64,000 nucleotides of DNA from Lagopus muta. Lineage: Eukaryota; Chordata; Aves; Galliformes; Phasianidae. The stretch's first letter is position 1. Every line of letters begins with the position of its first letter. Location: assembly GCF_023343835.1 (NCBI RefSeq), contig NC_064438.1, forward strand, positions 18,310,077-18,374,076, given 5' to 3'. The notes beneath the pieces were generated by a model that saw only the letters and a list, made by a program, of their open reading frames with translations, made no database searches and had not been told where the DNA came from. The translations under genes and the position numbers were made by a program. Of the stretch, positions 56,201-64,000 are shown one piece after another.

Positions 56201-57707
56201 TATACCATTGCTGTGGAAAGCATTAGCACCATAGCTCTGTTTTTTGGTTGTTTTGTTTGTTTGTTTTGCTTTTGTAAATGGTACACTGTTCAGAATTCTA
56301 CTTTTGTGGCAGAGACTTCCACAGAACAGTTTTGTGATGTGCACAGTACTGGCTTCTGAGAGAAAGAGCTTCATCTGCCACTGGTGAGCTTTGGATGAGC
56401 GCAAGCATTGGTTGCTATTAAGCTGTGGAGTAGTTTGTTTGTTGACCTAGTTGTGACAAGCTTTTGTATCCCTTTGCCAGTCTGGTTTTGTATGTATTTC
56501 CAAATACTGATTTGGTTGGGTGCGATGCCCTGGCTTTGTTTGAAGAGTACGTGTGTGACAGTAGAATTGCCTTTTTGTCCTATTCTACTTAAACCTGAAA
56601 ATTTTACTTGGATTTTCTTTTACCTTTTTCACTTAGATATATTATCCGGGGTGATGATGAAGAATGGAATGAGGTGCTGAGCAAAGCAGGACAGAACGCC
56701 TCCATCGTCAGTGTGAAAAGGTTAGGAAAGTTGCAATACTGTGGAGAGGTCTCTCTTGTCTTTCCTGCTGGCTTTAGTGCAATAAACAGCACTCGTTCCA
56801 CATCCTTGTCCCGTTGCTGCAGGAGCCTCTGATATTCCCATTGGAGAAAATGGGAAATTGGTGGAGGATTCTTTCAAATTTGAGCTTAAGCCTGCAAGAT
56901 GCTGAGTCTGCCTTTCTGCAGTTTCTTCCTTTTAGTCCATCTTCTTTTACCTTGCGCAGGATGGAGGCTTTCTTCACTTGGAGATTTACAGTTGAGACTT
57001 GCCTGTTCCCCTTGATTGTTTTCCCTTTCCATGGTGACTGACAACTTAAGTAATTATGTGGTCTTCCTTCTATTTTACCTTTTGTGTATTCATATTCTTT
57101 TCATGAATGCTGGGAGCTCTGAATGTCTAGAAGCCTTACAGAAGCACAGGAGTCTTGTCAGTACTTATAAAGACTGGAGCTCTGTCATATTTGATCTAGT
57201 CAGAATGTAGTGCAGCAGTAAAATTGTGTACTTACATCTACAACTGTTGGTGATAACTATTTTTTTCTTCAGTTACTCTAACTTCCAGATGCCCTATGTG
57301 AATAGCCTTTAGGAAACATAACTTACAGCCTTGAAAAGCAATGACAAAATGTAGCTAAAAATAAAGATCCCTTATTCAAGTCAGGCTAAAGATTTTGTAG
57401 TGTCTAGAGGTTTTATATTGTACTCCTGTTCCTGCTTTCTGTAAAAGACTCTAAGTGACCCATGAAATTGGAATTATTTCCTTCCAACCACCTTCTTTGG
57501 GTTGGCCCAGAAGTCTTGAGGCAAACATTTCTGTGTAGACTCCTCAAAAGAATTTTGCATCTTGGTGGGCATCCAGCATACATTTTAACAGATATTTTGT
57601 TCCTGTTTCCCAGTGAGAAGAAAAGAAAACTAGAAATGGTAAGAGGACACAAGCAGCAGAAGAAGTTTAAGAAGACTAAAGATATAAAGCAGAAGCGGAA
57701 GAAATGA
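35108..57707 (+). CDS. NAT10: NAT10, RNA cytidine acetyltransferase (28 coding exons)
   Basis: NAT10 (yeast Kre33, bacterial TmcA family) is a nucleolar enzyme that uses acetyl-CoA and ATP to make N4-acetylcytidine in 18S rRNA and, with THUMPD1, in serine and leucine tRNAs. It is required for small-subunit assembly. The exons join to 3060 nt, 1019 residues plus stop. Domains in order: N-terminal TmcA-type domain (about 1-205); RecD-like helicase with Walker A RGRGKS (K290) and Walker B VVIDEA (D388, E389); GNAT acetyltransferase (about 530-750) with acetyl-CoA motif QGMGYG (636-641); tRNA-binding domain (about 765-975); lysine-rich nuclear-localising tail. Joins: 35108-35215, 35675-35766, 36424-36595, 36907-37029, 38233-38294, 39150-39264, 40534-40641, 41443-41576, 41952-42045, 42404-42502, 42985-43121, 43617-43741, 44161-44311, 44776-44872, 45605-45721, 46649-46750, 46856-46930, 47343-47459, 47648-47781, 49695-49743, 50378-50471, 50554-50664, 51713-51885, 52407-52526, 53489-53587, 53997-54070, 56637-56720, 57614-57707. 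Confidence 0.98.
35356..35620 (-). mobile_element. CR1 LINE fragment in NAT10 intron 1, reverse orientation
   Basis: A diverged, reversed CR1 3' piece. The + strand reads TCATAGAGTCGTTTGAGTTGG then AAGGGACCTTAAACG, followed by GGGATGGCGTCCACCTCTCT and AAAATTTTCTTCCATCCAG. It begins only about 140 bases after the first exon, at the edge of the CpG island, and fills most of the 459-base intron. Confidence 0.88.
35675..35766 (+). CDS. NAT10: NAT10 coding exon 2
   Basis: [20 protein letters not shown] then [10 protein letters not shown], 92 nt, ending two bases into a Ser codon (AG|C). The acceptor is CTTGGCAG and the donor CAG|GTAAGG. Part of the N-terminal TmcA-type domain. Confidence 0.97.
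36424..36595 (+). CDS. NAT10: NAT10 coding exon 3
   Basis: [57 protein letters not shown] (residues 67-124). The basic [11 protein letters not shown] block opens it. The donor is CAG|GTAAAG. Confidence 0.97.
36907..37029 (+). CDS. NAT10: NAT10 coding exon 4
   Basis: [41 protein letters not shown] (residues 125-165), phase 0/0. It contains the hydrophobic [10 protein letters not shown] strand of the N-terminal domain. Confidence 0.97.
37473..37950 (+). mobile_element. CR1 LINE 3' part with open ORF2 tail
   Basis: A forward, 5'-truncated CR1 of about 0.48 kb in NAT10 intron 4. It keeps the C-terminal coding part of ORF2 open for 125 codons (37480-37857), including [20 protein letters not shown] and [20 protein letters not shown]. 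The non-coding end follows (GGGGGGTTGGAACTACATGA, GGTCCCTTCCAACCCGGGTG) with an ATTCTGTGATCTGTGAT tail. Lack of stops suggests a relatively young copy. Confidence 0.95.
38233..38294 (+). CDS. NAT10: NAT10 coding exon 5 (62 nt)
   Basis: [20 protein letters not shown], ending two bases into Arg (AG|G). The acceptor is TTTCTGTTTCAG and the donor AAAG|GTATGT. Confidence 0.97.
39150..39264 (+). CDS. NAT10: NAT10 coding exon 6
   Basis: [20 protein letters not shown] then [18 protein letters not shown] (residues 186-224). It ends the N-terminal domain. The last residues differ from mammals, in a known variable linker. Donor CAG|GTCAGT. Confidence 0.96.
40534..40641 (+). CDS. NAT10: NAT10 coding exon 7
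   Basis: [20 protein letters not shown] then [16 protein letters not shown] (residues 225-260), phase 0/0. The donor CAG|GTTGGT is weak, and the exon is 108 nt, so skipping would keep the frame. Confidence 0.96.
41443..41576 (+). CDS. NAT10: NAT10 coding exon 8 (Walker A)
   Basis: [45 protein letters not shown]. The P-loop RGRGKS places Lys at residue 290, the lysine known in human NAT10 to be needed for ATP use. The last Gly codon is split (GG|T). Confidence 0.98.
41619..41640 (+). repeat. Poly-T tract
   Basis: A run of about 22 T in NAT10 intron 8, close to the 5' splice site. Confidence 0.8.
41952..42045 (+). CDS. NAT10: NAT10 coding exon 9
   Basis: [20 protein letters not shown] then [11 protein letters not shown] (residues 305-336). 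It holds the conserved TSPSPDN motif of the helicase-like domain. Donor CAG|GTAAGG. Confidence 0.97.
42404..42502 (+). CDS. NAT10: NAT10 coding exon 10
   Basis: [20 protein letters not shown] then [13 protein letters not shown] (residues 337-369), phase 0/0, 99 nt. The donor CAG|GTGGCT is weak, and skipping would be frame-neutral. Confidence 0.96.
42985..43121 (+). CDS. NAT10: NAT10 coding exon 11 (Walker B)
   Basis: [53 protein letters not shown] is the Walker B motif (D388, E389), and MASTINGYEGTGRS continues across the next splice. The Gly codon is split GG|G. Confidence 0.97.
43617..43741 (+). CDS. NAT10: NAT10 coding exon 12
   Basis: [20 protein letters not shown] then [21 protein letters not shown]. 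The GTGRSLSLK motif is typical of the TmcA/NAT10 helicase module. It ends one base into Ala (G|CT), donor CAG|GTACTC. Confidence 0.96.
44161..44311 (+). CDS. NAT10: NAT10 coding exon 13, ends at a U12-type donor
   Basis: [49 protein letters not shown], then two bases of Leu (CT|A). The following intron starts GTATCCTT, the minor-spliceosome consensus. Extending to the T at 44313 would break the frame with the next exon. Confidence 0.96.
44312..44775 (+). other. NAT10: U12-type intron of NAT10
   Basis: This 464-base intron starts with GTATCCTT and carries TTCCTTAAC at 44756-44764, with the likely branch adenosine 12 or 13 bases before the terminal AG at 44774-44775. Both elements match the U12 consensus, and there is no strong polypyrimidine tract between branch site and AG. 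It is therefore predicted to be removed by the minor spliceosome; NAT10's other introns look U2-type. Confidence 0.93.
44776..44872 (+). CDS. NAT10: NAT10 coding exon 14
   Basis: [20 protein letters not shown] then [12 protein letters not shown] (residues 507-539). It leads into the acetyltransferase domain. Donor AAG|GTAAAG. Confidence 0.97.
45605..45721 (+). CDS. NAT10: NAT10 coding exon 15
   Basis: [20 protein letters not shown] then [19 protein letters not shown] (residues 540-578), phase 0/0. The SDAPAHHLF and LLPP motifs are characteristic of the family. Confidence 0.97.
46649..46750 (+). CDS. NAT10: NAT10 coding exon 16
   Basis: [20 protein letters not shown] then [14 protein letters not shown] (residues 579-612), phase 0/0. 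This is the first part of the GNAT fold. Confidence 0.97.
46856..46930 (+). CDS. NAT10: NAT10 coding exon 17 (GNAT core)
   Basis: [20 protein letters not shown] then PDYQG (residues 613-637). [13 protein letters not shown] is the central GNAT strand leading into the acetyl-CoA loop, which is split over this splice site. Confidence 0.98.
47343..47459 (+). CDS. NAT10: NAT10 coding exon 18 (acetyl-CoA loop)
   Basis: [20 protein letters not shown] then [19 protein letters not shown] (residues 638-676). With the previous exon it completes QGMGYG. G641 is the residue whose change inactivates the human enzyme. The KPIQKPKE linker is variable. Confidence 0.97.
47648..47781 (+). CDS. NAT10: NAT10 coding exon 19
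   Basis: [44 protein letters not shown], then two bases of Lys (AA|G). [12 protein letters not shown] is a conserved GNAT-domain block. Confidence 0.97.
48343..48361. repeat. (AAT)n microsatellite
   Basis: Short run of AAT units in NAT10 intron 19, in a locally A/T-rich stretch. Confidence 0.7.
49695..49743 (+). CDS. NAT10: NAT10 coding exon 20 (49 nt)
   Basis: The smallest exon: [16 protein letters not shown] (residues 722-737), the final GNAT strand. It is preceded by the longest intron after intron 26 (1913 bases). Donor CCA|GTAAGT. Confidence 0.97.
50378..50471 (+). CDS. NAT10: NAT10 coding exon 21
   Basis: [20 protein letters not shown] then [11 protein letters not shown] (residues 738-768). 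It is less conserved in the acidic NEEDVEQEP part. Donor AAAG|GTAACA. Confidence 0.96.
50554..50664 (+). CDS. NAT10: NAT10 coding exon 22
   Basis: [20 protein letters not shown] then [16 protein letters not shown]. It follows a short 82-base intron and starts the C-terminal RNA-binding domain. It ends one base into Pro (C|CC), donor GTGAGT. Confidence 0.95.
50912..50934 (+). repeat. Poly-T tract
   Basis: Long T runs interrupted once (GCTGTGC) in NAT10 intron 22, with no flanking repeat family recognised. Confidence 0.75.
51713..51885 (+). CDS. NAT10: NAT10 coding exon 23
   Basis: [57 protein letters not shown] (up to residue 863). [20 protein letters not shown] is nearly invariant in animals. 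Donor TCG|GTATGT. Confidence 0.97.
52407..52526 (+). CDS. NAT10: NAT10 coding exon 24
   Basis: [20 protein letters not shown] then [20 protein letters not shown] (residues 864-903), phase 0/0. LGLQHK and QLMGLFNR-type motifs mark the tRNA-binding module. Confidence 0.97.
53489..53587 (+). CDS. NAT10: NAT10 coding exon 25
   Basis: [20 protein letters not shown] then [13 protein letters not shown] (residues 904-936), phase 0/0. Reading on past the donor TTG|GTAATG, the frame stays open for 83 more codons. Confidence 0.96.
53997..54070 (+). CDS. NAT10: NAT10 coding exon 26
   Basis: [20 protein letters not shown] then MDLT and two bases of Gln (CA|A). It is strongly charged and probably helical. 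Donor ACA|GTAAGA is one base short of the usual CAG|GT but is required by phase. Confidence 0.95.
54071..56636 (+). other. NAT10: NAT10 intron 26 (2.6 kb, longest)
   Basis: No coding sequence seen. It contains A- and T-rich low-complexity runs near 55017-55060, 55325-55340 and 55380-55395. At about 54655-54680 there is a short stretch resembling a Pol III B box (GGTTCAATTCCCC), perhaps an old tRNA-derived SINE. No CR1 copy is evident. Confidence 0.6.
56637..56720 (+). CDS. NAT10: NAT10 coding exon 27
   Basis: [20 protein letters not shown] then ASIVSVK and two bases of Ser (AG|T). The [10 protein letters not shown] block is the hallmark of the NAT10/Kre33 C-terminus. The donor AAAAG|GTTAGG is weak. 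Confidence 0.96.
57614..57707 (+). CDS. NAT10: NAT10 last coding exon with stop
   Basis: [20 protein letters not shown] then [10 protein letters not shown] and TGA at 57705-57707. The lysine-rich tail is the nuclear/nucleolar localisation region, shorter than in human by a few residues. The acceptor is TGTTTCCCAG. Confidence 0.96.
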
Positions 57708-58355
57708 CTCTAAAATGAAATCAGTGAACTTGAAATAATGAGTGACGGGTCTGTACCGTTCTCCTTTCAAACCAAAAGACTTTCTTGAGGAGCAGGAGGG
57801 TAAATGCTGAAGAGAAGGAAAAGCTTATAAGGCATTTTAAAAGTGTATTAAGGGAAGTGCAGTGACACTGCCAGGAGACGGTCTATGGAGATGTTTTATG
57901 AAGTGTGACTGCAAAGCTTGCATGAGGCAGTCTGCAGAACACTGGGATATTAGGAGGGTGCCTTAGCAGCTACAGTTTCCATTCAGACTGACAGATCAAT
58001 CTTTAAACTTTCCTGCTTCTTAATGGTTGATGTCTATTAAAAAAAGTTTGGATAACAAAGCATAGAAATGCATTATCCTTTGGTACATGACTGCGTTGTA
58101 GCATTGCTGTACAGCTGGATTTATTCAGATACTGGTTCAGTAGTAAAACTGTTCTTTTGTAGCTGTGGGGAGATGCCAGTGTGGGGGACACACACTTCTC
58201 ATTTGGGGCTGGCTACTCTGAGCCCTAACCCCATTGTCAGTGAGGTGGTCCCTGCTCAAGAAGTTTCAGAATACTTCTGTTTTGGAACACTGTGTTTAGT
58301 TTCTATGTACTGTGCTCCTCAAACAGCTGTAATAAAAGGCTCTTCTACATTCACA
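57708..58355 (+). other. NAT10: NAT10 3' UTR (inferred)
   Basis: About 650 bases from the stop to just after AATAAA at 58331-58336. No coding potential is seen. An alternative end further on, at AATAAA 58617-58622, is possible. Confidence 0.65.
58331..58336 (+). terminator. NAT10 poly(A) signal
   Basis: AATAAA in CTGTAATAAAAGGCTCTTC. It is the first canonical hexamer after the NAT10 stop, at 624 bases. The cleavage site is probably 15-25 bases on. Confidence 0.6.
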
Positions 58356-61300
58356 CTTGCTTAGAAGGTCTCAGCATTCCCATTGCTCAGTAATCTACAT
58401 TTCCTAGTTTTTAAACAGGATAGAATGATTAATAGTTGCTGGAAAAGTGTCTTTGACTATTGTCTGTCTTGCTGTCTGCTCACCAAGTGATGCTACTTAG
58501 CTTTTTTGGAAAGTTTTCTGTGAGGGCTGCTAGGAAGTCAGCACTATCCAACCAACACCTGATCCTAGTGATCTTCTCAGGGGGCAGGTAAGCTCCAGCT
58601 GTGCTACCAGCTTGGCAATAAAGGAGCACCAGTCTGCAATTCTTGTGACTGCAGACTCCAGAGGTTTCAGAACCAGGGCTGACTTCTGATACAGAACTCT
58701 CCCTGTTCTGAACCTTACTACCCTGGTGCATTTTCTTGATGTGCTAGCATAAGGATTTAGAAAAGAAAGACTTCCCTACAGGCAACGTGTAGGTGCATTC
58801 TATTTGTTTGTAGATCTCAGAGCATCTCTTTCCAGTAAATCCTTGAAGAAGAAAGTTCTTCCTAGTTAACACAGTATTTGTTTTCTAGGATGACATTTTA
58901 TAAAAGATGTAAATTAAATATAGGCCTTGTACAACACAGCCTGTGTATACCTTTGGTTAATAGACTACTTTATGAGAATCAGCAGCAACAGCACATCACC
59001 CACACTGGGGGACAGCTGAGTCCTGAGATCTGCAGCTGCAGCTCTTAAAGGCTTAATGAGGAGCCTGATTATCAGCCAGCTGTGTCCAAGTGGCTGCAGC
59101 ACCTGGCAGCAATTAGTGGTGGTTGCCTGCCTTGAAAGGGCTCTGAAGAAGTTAGGAAAGGAGCAGATAGGAAGTGTGAGGCTCTTGATCTTTGGAAAGT
59201 CTTCAGGAAGAAAAGGTGAGTGTGAATTCTGTTTGTTTTTACTGTTGCTGCTGTTAGCAGTGGGATAATGTTGGTATGTCTACTTCCTATGCTCTGCTTT
59301 GAGAGGAGCAGCAGTGGTTTGACAGGCTGTGAGAGAAGGCTTTTAATGCTTGTAGAGTCCCTTCAAAGCATATTGAAGCTTAGTATTGATATAGTGCTAG
59401 CAGTTTAATTGGATTCTGTGTGGATTATTAGTTTGTTATGCAGGTTGTAGTGTTCTGCTTGCTCTAGGTATAGATGATGGAATGCTTTCTTATTGTGTGT
59501 TAAGCTTTTGTGGTAAGAAAATATTAATTTCTTAAAGCATAAAAGTGGTGTAAATTACAGTGTACATCTTGTGAGTACTGCTAAACTCTGGTTCTACTTA
59601 AAGATTAAAAATGAAGGTTTAAGGGAACTTTTATTACAGTTATCTACACGTTGTTAAGGTTCAGGACTTGTTTGACTGTCCTTGTGAAGCTGTTCTGATG
59701 CCTGAAGCCAGAGAGAGGCAATGGTTGTTTCAGGAAATATGGTCTCATGCTGGTAGGCTGCAAGTGCCTTAGAAACTTGGCTGTCTGTTTTACTGGCACC
59801 ATCTTAGGGAAAGTACGTTTGCTTATTGATGCAGGAGCCAGACTGGCAGTGAGGCAAAACAAGCAATGCCCAGCGTGCTCTTTGAGCCTGAGTCCAGGGA
59901 TGCTCAGAGATGCTGGGATGGAGGTGTGGGATGCTTTCTGAAATAGAGGTGAGGATGTAAGAAAGGTGGTCCTGTCATGTCTCCTTGTATGTTTTCTTTC
60001 CCCCCCCTCACAAGCCAAATTTTGCCAATTTTTACTACTGAATACTGTGAAATAAAATAGGAAACTGGCATGTTCCCCCAGTAGCTAAGAGGTGATCAGT
60101 GAACGTATTAATGTAGTCTGTCAAAACTTCTTGTGAATTGTAAGTCAAAGTAGAAGGTAGTAGGCAAAATTAAAATGGATTTTTCAAATAAATAAGGATG
60201 TTACTATTTGGCAGATACCGGTTTTCAGCTGCTTCTCCTGCTTGCTGTCTGTAGTGGGCTGTGGTCATCTTTGCTCTGTTACCTGTGAGTTTGTCCTTTA
60301 GTTGTCAGAAACGACTTGAGGGCTTTGAGCTTTGTGTTTATATTTGCACTTCTCAGTGTTATTAATGACTGTGCCCCACTATGCCACTCCCACTATGGAG
60401 CATTGAGCAGAATTAAGCTGTTTCTACAAAAATGACTTTATTCAGAGCTGAACCATTCTTTTTCAAGTTTTCCATGTATGCTTTGTGATTCCTGGCATTG
60501 CTTTGGATTCTTCTGCCTGTCAATTGCTCTTTGAAAAGCAAAATGGAAAAAAGATGTCACATGCTAAAATAAGTGAGAGAGGGGGTTTTATTATTATTAT
60601 TTTTTAATTCTATTTTACCAACTCTGGTCAAACCACATTTTCCTCTGTCTGTGCTTTAGCTCAAATGAGCTGGGTTACAATCCCAGCTGGAGGAAGGGCC
60701 AGGTGAATGAGCTCCAGCAGTAGGGCATGGCTATCTGTGCTTCAGTAGCTGGAGTACATCAAGGTTTCATACAGCACGGAAGATGAGAAGGGAGTAAGTT
60801 CTGTATCTCCAGATGTTAACTTCTGTTTTGTTGTTTTGGTTTTGTTTTGTTTTGCTGCAGTAATTTTTGCTCTGAGTACATGTTACTTCTGTACCAGGGT
60901 CCCCTCCAGAGGGGCTGTACATATGCGAAGAAGCCAGAGATGGGCTGTTGTTGCAGTGTGTGCATGTAGCTGAAGGCACAGCCCTCTTGGCTCTCCATGC
61001 TCCGTGTTTCCTGTGCATTGGACAGTTTTTTGCATAACTGTAACCAGAGGCAGTAGCATTTCAGGCTGTTGTAAACACGCTAGGTCAGCTTACAGCTAAG
61101 TCAGCTACAGCTTTCAGCCTTGCTCCCGTGCTGCTGATCAAGTGCCCAGCACATTGCTGTGTGTCAGCTCTCTCCTCCTGTGCCCACACCAGCTTGCTCG
61201 CCTGTGATGACAGTGCTGGGGCTAATTGGAAGAGAGTGGGAAAGCCACGTTTAGTGAGCAGCACCCTGCAGGTGGTGGGTAGTCTGTGACCTAGTTGTCA

Positions 61301-63530
61301 GCAGAATCATCCTGCTCACTGGAGCCCGTGAGCTGTTCTGACAGCTGGAAGGAGCTGACCTCTGTGAGGTATCTGGGAAGAAGTGAAAGCAGTGAAGCTG
61401 AGGACCTTCCCTGCTGCTGGGAGCTGGCTCTGCGTTTTGGGTGGGAGGTGAGCTCCCATAGCTGTGGTACAGCTCCAGTGAGTGGTCTGCAAGGTAGAGG
61501 TGGGTACATTGGATGTGCAAAGGCTGAAGGTAGAAACTCAGGTGTACCCTCGTGACTGAGCTGGCACTGGAGGCAGAGCTGAGCTGTGTGATGTTCTGTA
61601 CTGCCTGTCGTGTGAGTGGTTTGTGAAGCAATGGGCTTGGACCCGTCTGACTGAGGGTAGGAATGGTTTTGAACTGGCTGGCTTGTTTTCTAGTTATGAG
61701 CAGTAGGAAAAGAGTGCTGGGGCTGGAAATGACTCTAGTTCTGATAACAGGCCAACCCATAGTGCTGTAGTAAGGCCTTTTTCCCTGCTTTGCTGTGACT
61801 TTCATTGTACAACAATAGCTTTTTTTTTTTTGCTTTTTTTTTTTTCCCTCCACGTCTGCCTGGGCAAATAGTACTGAGAGCAATATTCTGTATTGTTTGC
61901 TGTGCATCAGTGGATCTCTTTTACTCAAAACCTCTTGGGGGAGCCAAATCCACCTTTTGCATCCTCTTTCTCTGTCATGAGCAGTGGAGGCAGCCGCTTA
62001 CAGCCCCACTTCCTCGAAGGAGTTGCCACTCTTGTGTTCTCCTGGCTGTGTCTGTTACAGCACATGCAGGACGCAGTATCTGGTCACTTGTGCAGTGTTT
62101 GGGGAGGGCCAGTTGGTAGCAGTGCTACATTAACTGGAGCTTGTCTGCAGTGTAAGGGCTTATCATAAAGCAGTAAGGGTTTATTTGACTCTCAAAGGCA
62201 GAGTGTGTTCAGGCAGGTGTATGAGTGCTGTTTCCTGTGCTCCATGAAATCGTACAACTATGACCAGCAAAGTTTTGTGCCAGCTTCGCTACACATTCTA
62301 GGACTACAAGGGCAGTACTGCATAAAATAGAGGTGCAGCTAGTTAGATTGAAAAAATTCTACTTAATCTACTTTCTAGAGTAGAAGTGCTGCAGAGGGAA
62401 TCTTAGATCTTTGTATTCCGTGACTCTTGAAAGCAAGTCAGGATTTGCACTGGTTGGTTTCCAAGCATGCTGGCTTAAGGGTACAGTACAACAGAAAGCA
62501 TCCCTCATGCATCGTTCCCAGCAGAATTCTTTTAGATCACATCAACAAATGCTTGTGATGCTCATTTATTGTAGAACTGGATTTCAGGTCTTGCTGCAGC
62601 AGAGAGGTGTGCGGCACAGCATCCTTTGTTCAGGTGTGTGGTGGGAAATTGAAGGAAAGAAGCAAGCATTAATAGGTTCTCAGCAGCTGAACACACATTC
62701 TGGTTGTATTAATGGCTTCTTCTGAAGTCCTTAGAACCGGTGTTCTAAGAAGTAAAGTATTTGAGTCCTCCTGCAGGGTTACACTGAATCCAGCGTTACA
62801 GTTGAGGCGTTATCCAAACACCATAGGGGTCTGAAAGATTTATGGGGCAGACTTAGAGGGGGAAAGAAATAGTCATTTCTGGGTCAAATTCTTGCTGTCA
62901 GCAGAAAGAAACCTCTGTGTGTCTGACTTCACAGATGAGTAAACGCCCTTGCTCTTTGCAGCCTGGTTATAGCAAGCCACCATTTCTGATAAATACAATA
63001 AGAGGAAGAGACTGAATGAGTCTAGCAGCTTTCTATTCAGGTATTCCATTTTTTGTCATTGCTTAAATCTCTGGCTTTATCATCTGATGGTCAGGGATGA
63101 AACCCATGCAGCTATGGCTGCCTCCTTAGCCTCTGTCTCTGGGGTTGGCTGTGTGTGGGTAATGCTCATGGGCAGAGTTCAGGAGGGCTCCCTGTGCTGT
63201 TGCTCACCTGACTACAGGTGGTTGCCAGTGTGATCTTCAAACACAGGACTACTAGTCCTGCAACTACCAGAGCAGCCAGACCTGCAGCTACTAGCAGCCA
63301 CCCAGACCTGTCAGAGCCATCCCAGCCTTCTGGGTGCCAGGGCCATGACAGAAGAAGTGCTTTCTGCTCTGTCACCTCTTCTTTGTTACTATTAGAGTGG
63401 AGTGGGTTTGACCTTTAACTCCTGAGGTCTGCCTGATACACATAGGAAAAGAATCCCAGAACTAGGATTTTTCTTTCACATCTGCTTCTTTTCAATGAAG
63501 GGTGCCTAGGTAAACTTCACTTGAGCTAGG
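58356..63530. other. NAT10-downstream intergenic region
   Basis: About 5.2 kb without a gene I can name. It is more G/C-rich toward 60.7-63.4 kb than the introns upstream. Open frames include 61251-61928 (minus, 225 codons), 59644-60018 (minus, 124) and 59056-59268 (plus, 70). None shows a family signature I recognise. A strong splice-donor sequence (AAAAG|GTGAGT) sits at 59215/59216. A 7-bp stem hairpin (AGCTGGG...CCCAGCT) is at 60668-60688. Confidence 0.5.
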
Positions 63531-64000
63531 AAAAATGCAAGTTTCATTTATTATGCAAAAAAAAAAAAGTGTGAACACGGGACAGGGAAATGAATGCCTT
63601 TTTATCCCTTGCTTTGAAGCATTAAATTAGGTACATATACCGAAACGATGCAAGGTGGTGAAACTGCAACTACCTTTTCTACAGAAGATTTTAAATATGT
63701 CTTTGTCATTGTTAGAGAAGCAGAATAAATAACAGCAGCTGTGTATTTTAAAATTACGTTGTTAATAAAATCCCGGTACATTTACATAAATGACAACATT
63801 AATGTACAATTAACAAAGCATTGTAATATTACAGCAATAAAAGAGGACCTACATTTTTGTACAAATAGCTGGAGCAGCTGCTTGAAAATACCTTCCAAGA
63901 TAGAGCCTTTTGTGGTGGTTTTCTGGCAGAACAGTAATAATTTTGTAGCATCTCTATGGCTTTCTGATAATAAATAGAGTTACTGAAGCTGGTGATCTTC
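63530..64000 (-). other. Probable end of a minus-strand 3' UTR (ABTB2 candidate)
   Basis: The last ~470 bases look like a vertebrate 3' UTR read on the minus strand: A/T-rich, long T/A words, no coding frame, and an AATAAA (63547-63552 on +, as TTTATT) near its apparent end. In human the gene after NAT10 is ABTB2 in the opposite direction, so convergent orientation fits. AATAAA words also occur on the + strand here, so the strand is not certain. Confidence 0.4.

Noticed and set aside
60660-60690. tRNA-like B box in GGGTTACAATCCC
   Set aside because: The A-box-like part is only about 10 bases away, and the sequence is just a 7-bp stem hairpin with a 7-base loop. No cloverleaf can be drawn.
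63166-63375. 69-codon minus-strand frame with a hydrophobic segment (WLLVAAGLAALVVAGLVVLC)
   Set aside because: It looks like a membrane helix, but the DNA is a short internally repeated G/C-rich stretch (CCTGCAACTAC / CCTGCAGCTAC units) that produces Leu/Val/Ala runs by itself. No signal or homologue is recognised.

Overview
The window is a piece of bird nuclear genome, most likely galliform (chicken, quail or turkey-like). Two lines of evidence support this. The dispersed repeats are CR1 LINE fragments, two of which keep the avian ATTCTGTG-type 3' tail. The two genes, CAPRIN1 and NAT10, are single-copy vertebrate genes with compact introns, in the same order and orientation as I recall from human 11p13 (LMO2-CAPRIN1-NAT10-ABTB2).

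Layout. Bases 1-28423 hold the last 17 coding exons of CAPRIN1 on the + strand; the first coding exon lies to the left of the window. A 3' UTR of at least about 1.2 kb follows (28424 to about 29600, possibly to about 30790). From about 30.8 to 34.4 kb I see intergenic DNA with no convincing gene. A CpG island at about 34.43-35.28 kb is the NAT10 promoter. NAT10 runs from 35108 to 57707 on the + strand in 28 coding exons. They join without a frame break to a predicted 1019-residue protein; the human protein, as I recall, has 1025. Its 3' UTR probably ends near 58.36 kb. From 58.4 to 63.5 kb I see no gene I can name. The last ~470 bases look like the end of a 3' UTR on the minus strand, plausibly ABTB2 by gene order.

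Function. CAPRIN1 is a cytoplasmic RNA-binding, phase-separating protein that partners G3BP and FMRP in stress and neuronal granules. NAT10 is the nucleolar ATP-dependent RNA cytidine acetyltransferase that makes ac4C on 18S rRNA and tRNA. The two genes are neighbours but have no known shared pathway. Each has its own promoter.

Notable points. NAT10 contains a textbook U12-type (minor spliceosome) intron at 44312-44775, with matching donor and branch site. CAPRIN1 has a tandem splice donor and a readable intron-retention C-terminus. One NAT10 intron stays open in frame and its stop codon overlaps an AATAAA. I found no CRISPR array, phage, operon or previously undescribed multi-gene system: this is ordinary, well-conserved vertebrate sequence. 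Exon boundaries were placed by eye from reading frame, splice consensus and remembered homology, without alignment software.
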